DNA of 12,323 nt from Prevotella sp. (lineage in GTDB: Bacteria; Bacteroidota; Bacteroidia; Bacteroidales; Bacteroidaceae). Shown here piece by piece: positions 7,372 through 12,323 of this stretch. The DNA lies in assembly GCA_022511055.1 (NCBI GenBank), contig JAFLSH010000063.1:1-12323 (forward strand), given 5' to 3'. The position numbers and the translations under genes are program-made. Position 1 is the stretch's first letter. Each line of letters opens with the position of its first letter. The notes beneath the pieces were generated by a model. It did not search any database. It had not been told where the DNA came from and saw only the letters and a program-made list of their open reading frames with translations.

Positions 7372-7377
7372 ACTTTT

Positions 7378-8133
7378 CTATAGTTGTTTGATGAATGTTT
7401 CTGCTTGTTCCAGCGTGTCTAACTTCCCGACATCGAGCAGCTGAAGCCCTTTCTGCTCATAGCCGAGAATGGCGCACTGGTGGCAATGCTTCAGATAGAA
7501 GTCTATGATGCCGAAACGGTCGGGCATATCGCGGAAGAGTGGGAAAAGGCGCGGCCAGACGACATGGATGCCGCTGAAGGCCAGCGACTTCAAGTCTGAC
7601 GGATTGAGCCCGGGATAGGGGCTTTTCACCTGCCCAGTCTCTATGTTCACCCAGCCATCGAGTATCATTTCCTCATCGAAGAGCAGATAGCGCTTGGTGG
7701 CGCGCCTGCTGACCACCAGCAAGGCATCGGGCGTGGCCGCAGCTTCAGGGCTCGCGGGCGACTGCCCCCCCACAAGGCTGCCGAGCGCCACGTTGCTCAG
7801 GATGTCTACGTTGTGAATCAGTATGGGCGAATCCTGGTCGAACAGCGGCAGGGCTCTCTTGATGCCGCCCCCCGTCTCGAGCAGCTGCTCCGTCTCATCG
7901 CTGATGCGGATGTCAAGCCCAAAGTTCTGATTCTGCCGCAGGTAGTCGACAATCTGCTGGGCGAAGTGGTGAACGTTGACCACCACGCGCTCAAAGCCCG
8001 CCGCCTTCAGCTTCTGCACCACGTGCCAGAGCAGGGGCTGCCCCCCCACGCTGACCAGCGCTTTCGGCATGGTGTCAGTCAGCGGTTTGAGACGAGTACC
8101 CAGCCCCGCGGCAAATATCATGGCTTGTTTCAT
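7378..8133 (-). CDS. murU: MurU-like sugar-1-phosphate nucleotidyltransferase
   Basis: The N-terminal AAGLGTRLKPLTDTMPKAL (8-26) is the nucleotidyltransferase signature loop. ETGGGI (86-91) and HNVD (107-110, metal-binding Asp110) complete the active site, and DVGKLDTL (234-241) lies near the end. At 251 residues it is of short MurU size, without the acyltransferase domain of GlmU. Beside an AmgK-type kinase, the likely reaction is MurNAc-1-P + UTP to UDP-MurNAc, the peptidoglycan-recycling bypass described in Pseudomonas and Tannerella. The neighbour supports this; sequence alone also fits mannose- or glucose-1-P transferases. A Pro/Ala-rich insertion (about 122-135) is unusual. Two G7 tracts occur in the coding strand (at 7765-7771 and 8041-8047). 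Confidence 0.85.
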   Translation of the reverse strand: MKQAMIFAAGLGTRLKPLTDTMPKALVSVGGQPLLWHVVQKLKAAGFERVVVNVHHFAQQIVDYLRQNQNFGLDIRISDETEQLLETGGGIKRALPLFDQDSPILIHNVDILSNVALGSLVGGQSPASPEAAATPDALLVVSRRATKRYLLFDEEMILDGWVNIETGQVKSPYPGLNPSDLKSLAFSGIHVVWPRLFPLFRDMPDRFGIIDFYLKHCHQCAILGYEQKGLQLLDVGKLDTLEQAETFIKQL

Positions 8134-8168
8134 ACAACCTGTGCTACCTGTTGTTACATTTTAGGTTG

Positions 8169-8200
8169 CAAAGATAATACTTTTCTGGCAGAAAAAGAAA
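8169..8200 (-). promoter_or_regulatory. Bacteroidetes promoter upstream of murU
   Basis: On the minus strand TATCTTTG (8176-8169) fits the TAnnTTTG -7 box exactly. Twenty bases upstream lies TTTC (8200-8197), one mismatch from the TTTG -33 box. It gives murU and the following guaA, esterase, djlA and queH genes a start site separate from the kinase gene. Between the two boxes is a short inverted repeat (8181-8187 with 8189-8195). Confidence 0.7.
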
Positions 8201-8211
8201 GAAAAGATTGA

Positions 8212-9747
8212 TTATTTCGCATCGAGTGTCTGGGTGATGCCCTGCTCGCGGTGACAGACACGCACCTCTATGCCGAACTTCTCGTGCAGATGCTCGGCCA
8301 GATGCTGGGCACTGTAGACGGAACGGTGCTGGCCGCCCGTGCAGCCGAAGGCAAACATGAGCGAAGTGAAACCGCGCTGAATGTAACGGCGCACATGCGC
8401 ATCGGCCAGCTTGTAGACCGAGTCGAGGAAGGTCAGTATCTCACCATCGTCTTCCAGGAAACGGATGACCGGCTCATCAAGCCCTGTCAGCTTCTTGTAG
8501 GGCTCATAGCGCCCGGGATTGTGCGAGGAGCGGCAATCGAACACATAGCCGCCGCCGTTGCCACTCTCGTCTTCGGGAATGCCCTTGCGGTAAGAGAAGC
8601 TGAACACCTTGACAACCAGCGGCCCTTGCGCATCATATTTCGAGAAAGTGGCAGGCCCGTCTTGCGGGTGGGGCTTGTATGGATTCTTGTCTGTGGTCTT
8701 GTAGCCATCAGCCCGGCTGGCCGTTGCCGATATCTGCTGGAACTGCGGCAGCTCCACCAGCCGGCGCAGCACCCCAACCAGGTGGGGATAGGGGAACAGC
8801 TTGGGATTCAGCGCCAAAAGCTCGCGCAAATTCTGGATGGCCGGCGGAATGGAATCGATAAAGTGCTGCTTCCGCTCGAAGTAGCCGCGGAAGCCGTAAG
8901 CACCCAGCACCTGAAGGACACGGAAAAGCACGAACAGCGAGAGGCGCGCCACAAAATGATGGCTTGACGGCACTTCGACATACTGCTTCAGGGCGTTATA
9001 GTACTCATAGACCAGCTCGCGCCGCAGCTTGTGGGAATAGCGGGCCGATGCCTGCCAGAGAAATGAGGCTAAGTCATAGTAATAGGGCCCGCGGCGACCG
9101 CCCTGATAGTCAATGAAATAAGGCTTACCATCAACCAGCATGACGTTGCGCGCCTGGAAATCACGATAGAGAAAAGCCGACTGCCGCTCGGCAGTCAAGT
9201 CCTTGGCCATCAGGCGGAAGTCTGCCTCGAGCTTCAGCTCGTGGAAGTCTATGTCAGTAGTCTTCAGAAAACAGTACTTGAAATAGTTCAAGTCGAACAG
9301 CACCGAGTCGGCATCGAACTCAGGCTGCGGATAGCACTGCGAGAAGTCCAGTTCGCGCGCCCCGCGCATCTGCATGTTCGGCAGCTCGCGTATGGTGCGC
9401 TTCAGCAGCTCCTGTTCGGCCAGCGTATAGCGGCCGCCGGCCTCGCGCCCCCCACGGACAGCATCGAAGAGCGACACCGTGCCGAGGTCTGTCTGCAAAT
9501 AGCGCAGCTCATCGGCACTGGTGGCCAAGACCTGCGGAACGGGCAGCTGACGGCGGGTGAAGTGGCGGGAGAGGTAGATGAAGGCATGATTCTCATCGCG
9601 GCTGGTGCCGATGCAGCCAATCACGCTGCTGCCATCAGCGGCACGAAACCGATAGTACTGGCGGTTAGAGCCCGCCCCCGGCAGCTTCTCTGTCGTTGCG
9701 GGCGCTCCCCCACTCCACTGCTCGTAAAGCTCCAAGAGTTTTTCCAT
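8212..9747 (-). CDS. amgK: AmgK-like amino-sugar kinase fused to a RapZ C-terminal domain
   Basis: Residues 1 to about 335 form an APH-fold kinase. GAGSNRQYYRF (24-34) is the nucleotide-binding strand, YRDFQARNVM (194-203) carries the catalytic-loop Asp196 and Asn201, and FIDYQGGRRGP (211-221) holds metal-binding Asp213. The nearest match I recognise is AmgK, which phosphorylates MurNAc/GlcNAc at the anomeric position. Beyond a linker (about 340-375, with DGYKTTDKNPYKPHPQ), residues 377-511 match the RapZ C-terminal domain: FSFSYRKGIPEDESGNGG, FDCRSSHNPGR (403-413) and GCTGGQHRSV (468-477). In E. coli RapZ this part binds GlcN6P and small RNAs. The N-terminal P-loop domain of RapZ is absent, replaced by the kinase. 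MurU lies immediately downstream. It is 51 bases from the preceding gene. Confidence 0.92.
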   Translation of the reverse strand: MEKLLELYEQWSGGAPATTEKLPGAGSNRQYYRFRAADGSSVIGCIGTSRDENHAFIYLSRHFTRRQLPVPQVLATSADELRYLQTDLGTVSLFDAVRGGREAGGRYTLAEQELLKRTIRELPNMQMRGARELDFSQCYPQPEFDADSVLFDLNYFKYCFLKTTDIDFHELKLEADFRLMAKDLTAERQSAFLYRDFQARNVMLVDGKPYFIDYQGGRRGPYYYDLASFLWQASARYSHKLRRELVYEYYNALKQYVEVPSSHHFVARLSLFVLFRVLQVLGAYGFRGYFERKQHFIDSIPPAIQNLRELLALNPKLFPYPHLVGVLRRLVELPQFQQISATASRADGYKTTDKNPYKPHPQDGPATFSKYDAQGPLVVKVFSFSYRKGIPEDESGNGGGYVFDCRSSHNPGRYEPYKKLTGLDEPVIRFLEDDGEILTFLDSVYKLADAHVRRYIQRGFTSLMFAFGCTGGQHRSVYSAQHLAEHLHEKFGIEVRVCHREQGITQTLDAK

Positions 9748-9798
9748 TTTTCAGTTGCCTTTATCCGTCTTGTAATCTTATACTTACACGCAATACTC

Positions 9799-11001
9799 TC
9801 ATGCTTTGCTGGAACACACGGCATCAACGGCCTGGCGCAGCCGCTCAAGCGCCTCTTCCAGCACCGCCCGCTGCGTGCCAACGTTCATGCGCATAAAGCC
9901 CTGACCGCCGGGGCCGAACATCTCGCCATCGTTGAGGGCCAGCCGCGCCCGGTTGACAAACAAGTCGTTAAGCTGCTCATGCGTAAGCCCCAACTGCCGG
10001 CAGTCGAGCCAGACCAGGAACGATGCCTGCGGCCGCATGGGGCGGATGGCCGGCAACAGCCGCCGGCAATAGTCTTCGACGAACAGCACATTCTGCTCGA
10101 CATAGTCAAGCATCTGCCTGCGCCACTCCTCACCCTCAGCACTGAAGGCCGCCATGGTAGCGATGGGCGCAAACAGCGTGGGCTCATCGAACTCGTTGGC
10201 CTGAAGCCAGGTGTAGAAACGGCTGCGCAGCTCAGGGTTGGGCACAATGGCGTATGAGCTGACGATGCCCGCAATGTTAAACGTCTTTGACGGTGCGCCG
10301 AAGGTGATGCTGCATGCCGCAGCCTCATCAGAGACCGAGGCGAAAGGCACGTGGCGATGGCCGAAGAGCGCCATATCGCAGTGAATCTCATCGCTGATGA
10401 CCAGGATGCCGCGCTCGTGGCAGAAATGTGCCAGCCGCCGCAACGTATCGGCAGACCAGACAATGCCGGCAGGGTTGTGGGGATTGCTCAGTATGAGCAG
10501 GCGGCACTTGTCGTCAGCCACCTGAGCCAGCTGCTCGAAATCCATCTCGTAAGTCGGCTGTTCCCCACCCTCGACATAGCGCAGCGGATTCCATACCACC
10601 GTGCGCTGGTTGCCCTCAGGGGTCAGGCGGAAGGGGTGGTAGACGGGCGGCTGGATAATCACCTTCTCATCTTTCCCCAACAGCGCGTTGACCACCATGC
10701 CGATGCCCTTCACGATGCCGGGAATGAACGTAAGCCACTCCTGCCTGACCTGCCACTGGTGGTGGTCAGCTATCCAGCGGCTAATGGCGGGAAAGAAATC
10801 CGGCGGCGTGACGGTGTAGCCGTAGAGCGAGTGGTCGAGCCGCCGCCGCAGGGCCTCGGTAATGAAGGGGGCGGTCTCAAAATCCATGTCGGCCACCCAC
10901 AGCGCCAGCAAGTCATCGCGGCCGTAGCGCTCCTTGAGTACCCCGTGCTTCAGGTCGCCGCTGCCTGAGCGCGAAACGGGTTTATCGAAATCGTATGTCA
11001 T
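9799..11001 (-). CDS. patB: PatB/MalY-type PLP-dependent C-S beta-lyase (cystathionine beta-lyase)
   Basis: This is a 400-residue fold-type I PLP enzyme of the class I/II aminotransferase group. The start MTYDFDKPVSRSGSGDLKHG followed by WVADMDFETAP (35-45) is typical of PatB/MalY. SNPHNPAG (172-179), SDEIHCDM (203-210), the Schiff-base lysine in GAPSKTFNIAG (Lys239) and the carboxylate-binding region MRMNVG (370-375, Arg371) are all present. Such enzymes cleave cystathionine to homocysteine, pyruvate and ammonia, and can also act on cysteine. Its ATG overlaps the stop of the preceding Cys/Met enzyme by 4 bases (ATGA), so the two are probably translated together. An aminotransferase role cannot be excluded by sequence, but the context favours C-S lyase. 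Confidence 0.88.
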   Translation of the reverse strand: MTYDFDKPVSRSGSGDLKHGVLKERYGRDDLLALWVADMDFETAPFITEALRRRLDHSLYGYTVTPPDFFPAISRWIADHHQWQVRQEWLTFIPGIVKGIGMVVNALLGKDEKVIIQPPVYHPFRLTPEGNQRTVVWNPLRYVEGGEQPTYEMDFEQLAQVADDKCRLLILSNPHNPAGIVWSADTLRRLAHFCHERGILVISDEIHCDMALFGHRHVPFASVSDEAAACSITFGAPSKTFNIAGIVSSYAIVPNPELRSRFYTWLQANEFDEPTLFAPIATMAAFSAEGEEWRRQMLDYVEQNVLFVEDYCRRLLPAIRPMRPQASFLVWLDCRQLGLTHEQLNDLFVNRARLALNDGEMFGPGGQGFMRMNVGTQRAVLEEALERLRQAVDAVCSSKA

Positions 11002-12173
11002 GCCAATGCTTGTTTTATATCGTTGAAAATATCCTCTACACTCTCCAGCCCCACGGACAGGCGGATGGTAGTCTGTTTGACATCCATGGCCTCCAGCTGC
11101 TCTTCCGTGAAGTTGCCAAAGATGGTCGATGCCGGGTGGATGGCCAGTGTCTTGTTGTCGAAGAGGTTGGTGGCGCGATGAATCAGCCGTAGCCTATTGA
11201 TGAACGCAAAGCAGGCATCGCGCGACGGCAGGTCTATTGTCATCATGGCACCCGACGTGGACCCGAACTGGCGGCGCGCCAGCTCGTAGTAGGGATTATC
11301 CTTCAGCCCGATGTAGTTGACCGTCAGCCGGTCTGCCAGCTCATCGTGCAGCCGCTGCGCCAGCTCCTGGGCATTGGCGGCCTGCACCCGATAGCGAGCA
11401 TCGAGCGTTTCCAGCCCCATCGTCTGCATAAACGCCACCTGCGGAGTCATGTACGACCCTAAGTTGAACAGCATCTCATATTTGATGCGCTGGTTGACGG
11501 CCTCAAAGTTCCCGTAGTCTATGATGAGACCACCCAGCGAGGTAGCCCCGCCCGAGAGGTACTTGGTACTCGACACCAACTCATAGTCAACGCCCAGCTC
11601 GCGGAGCGACATCTCCGTGAAGGGAATCGCGGTTGAGTCGGCTATCAGCGGCACACGGTGTGCCCTGGCCACCTCTGCCAGTGCCTTGATGTCAACCACC
11701 TCAAGCTGGGGGTTAGTCAGTATCTCGAAGAATATGCAGCACGTGTCATCATCTACGGCGCGCCTCACCGCCTCCATGTCTGTCAGGTCTACCAGCCGCG
11801 GTGTCACCCCGAAGCGGGCCAGCGTGGCCGTGATGAGCGAAAACGTGTTGCCAAAAAGGTGCGTAGACGTGACGATGTTCTTGCCCTGTGCGGCCACCGC
11901 CAACAGCGTGACACTGATGGCAGCCATGCCCGAGTTCATTGCCGTGACATGAGCCGCGCCGGTCAGGCTTCTGACCCGCCGCTCAAAGTGCGTTACCGTT
12001 GGATTCTCCACGCGCGAGTAGTCCGGGGCCACAATCTTGTTCGTAAAGGCATCGGACATGGTCTGCGCATCATCAAACTCGTATGCCACGGCATGATAGA
12101 CTGGCATGGAGAGTGCATCGTACGCATCGCGCCGCGCGTATGGTGTAAAGGTTGCTAAAGTCTGCTTTTTCAT
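10998..12173 (-). CDS. Cys/Met metabolism PLP-dependent enzyme (cystathionine gamma-synthase / O-acetylhomoserine sulfhydrylase type)
   Basis: The 391-residue protein belongs to the trans-sulfuration enzyme family. It shows YSRVENPTV (52-60, binding the PLP phosphate across the dimer), MNSGMAAI (79-86), the cofactor-binding Asp179 in IADST, and the PLP lysine in SSTKYLSGG (Lys204). Near the C-terminus are HPASTIFG (346-353) and IRLSVGLES (370-378, Arg371). The family contains cystathionine gamma-synthase, O-acetylhomoserine sulfhydrylase and methionine gamma-lyase, which I cannot separate reliably from sequence. Coupling to a PatB/MalY lyase favours cystathionine synthesis from an acylhomoserine and cysteine. 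It starts just 3 bases after the stop of a possible upstream frame. No TAnnTTTG promoter was found in 12174-12323. Confidence 0.88.
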   Translation of the reverse strand: MKKQTLATFTPYARRDAYDALSMPVYHAVAYEFDDAQTMSDAFTNKIVAPDYSRVENPTVTHFERRVRSLTGAAHVTAMNSGMAAISVTLLAVAAQGKNIVTSTHLFGNTFSLITATLARFGVTPRLVDLTDMEAVRRAVDDDTCCIFFEILTNPQLEVVDIKALAEVARAHRVPLIADSTAIPFTEMSLRELGVDYELVSSTKYLSGGATSLGGLIIDYGNFEAVNQRIKYEMLFNLGSYMTPQVAFMQTMGLETLDARYRVQAANAQELAQRLHDELADRLTVNYIGLKDNPYYELARRQFGSTSGAMMTIDLPSRDACFAFINRLRLIHRATNLFDNKTLAIHPASTIFGNFTEEQLEAMDVKQTTIRLSVGLESVEDIFNDIKQALA

Positions 12174-12176
12174 TTC

Positions 12177-12323
12177 CTAATTTCTTATATGTTTTTCAGT
12201 CTGGCTATCAGGGGCTTCTTTCGTCACGTTCATATCTTCACAAGTTGGGAAACGTGAATTATATCGTTCCTCCATTTTTCCGGCAATAAGCGGAAAGGCT
12301 ATCCAGATTGTCGTTAAGCGGCA
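12177..12323 (-). CDS. Possible C-terminal end of an unidentified gene (partial)
   Basis: The minus strand is open from the window edge to a TAG at 12179-12177, giving 48 codons. The peptide begins with a hydrophobic stretch (TIWIAFPLIAG) and ends in a polar tail (NVTKEAPDSQTEKHIRN), as expected for the end of a membrane protein. The stop is 3 bases before the next gene on the same strand, and no promoter is visible between them. I do not recognise a family. A second frame is also open from the edge for about 20 codons (ending near 12261) and could instead be the true gene end, so this call is tentative. Confidence 0.35.
   Translation of the reverse strand, partial: CRLTTIWIAFPLIAGKMEERYNSRFPTCEDMNVTKEAPDSQTEKHIRN

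Noticed and set aside
8180..8197. Inverted repeat as an intrinsic terminator of the kinase gene
   Set aside because: Stem is only 7 AT-rich pairs and sits between the -33 and -7 boxes of the murU promoter; too weak to call a terminator.
8251..8967. Plus-strand open frame of 238 codons
   Set aside because: Antisense to the RapZ domain, whose motifs are unmistakable; no independent features.
9241..10257. Long plus-strand open frame (338 codons)
   Set aside because: It lies antisense to the kinase-RapZ and PatB genes, shows no recognisable motifs, and spans the boundary of two well-supported genes; GC-rich codon use opens the opposite frame.
10351..10968. Plus-strand open frame of 205 codons
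   Set aside because: Antisense shadow of the PatB-type gene without any family signature.

Overview
The window looks like chromosomal core DNA from a Bacteroidales bacterium, most likely Prevotella-like. This rests on two promoters matching the Bacteroidetes consensus (TTTG, about 20 bases, TAnnTTTG), the FolD sequence style (PCFISATPLG, CHSRSK), a secreted esterase with a Bacteroidetes-type C-terminal tail, and an AmgK-RapZ fusion. The species assignment is inference. All real genes lie on the minus strand, so transcription runs from high to low coordinates, and the long plus-strand frames are antisense shadows.

Layout in transcription order: (1) 12323-9799: the probable end of an unidentified gene, then two PLP enzymes overlapping by 4 bases, a Cys/Met-metabolism (MetB/MetY-type) enzyme and a PatB/MalY-type C-S lyase. 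Together they could perform transsulfuration toward homocysteine. (2) 9747-7378: an AmgK-like amino-sugar kinase fused to a RapZ C-terminal domain, then a MurU-like nucleotidyltransferase with its own promoter. This is a peptidoglycan-recycling pair (MurNAc to MurNAc-1-P to UDP-MurNAc). (3) 7371-2778: guaA (GMP synthase), a secreted SGNH/CE6-like esterase, a DjlA-like TerB/J-domain protein, and a fused QueH/5-formyl-THF cyclo-ligase. Gaps are short (6-57 bases), with no clear internal promoter. (4) 2727-246: a consensus promoter, then ffh (SRP GTPase), folD, and a 59-residue TPR microprotein that overlaps folD by 4 bases. (5) 245-1: non-coding DNA with a hairpin at the last stop codon, a 20-base alternating pyrimidine-purine tract, and a 107-base nested inverted repeat.

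Connections: the 5-FCL domain makes 5,10-methenyl-THF, a FolD substrate, so two folate C1 steps lie in adjacent transcription units. The kinase and MurU form one salvage route, and the RapZ-type domain is the obvious candidate amino-sugar sensor for it. No tRNA, rRNA, CRISPR array, insertion sequence or phage gene was seen. The least explained items are the domain fusions at 8212-9747 and 2778-3875 and the structured repeat at 1-130.
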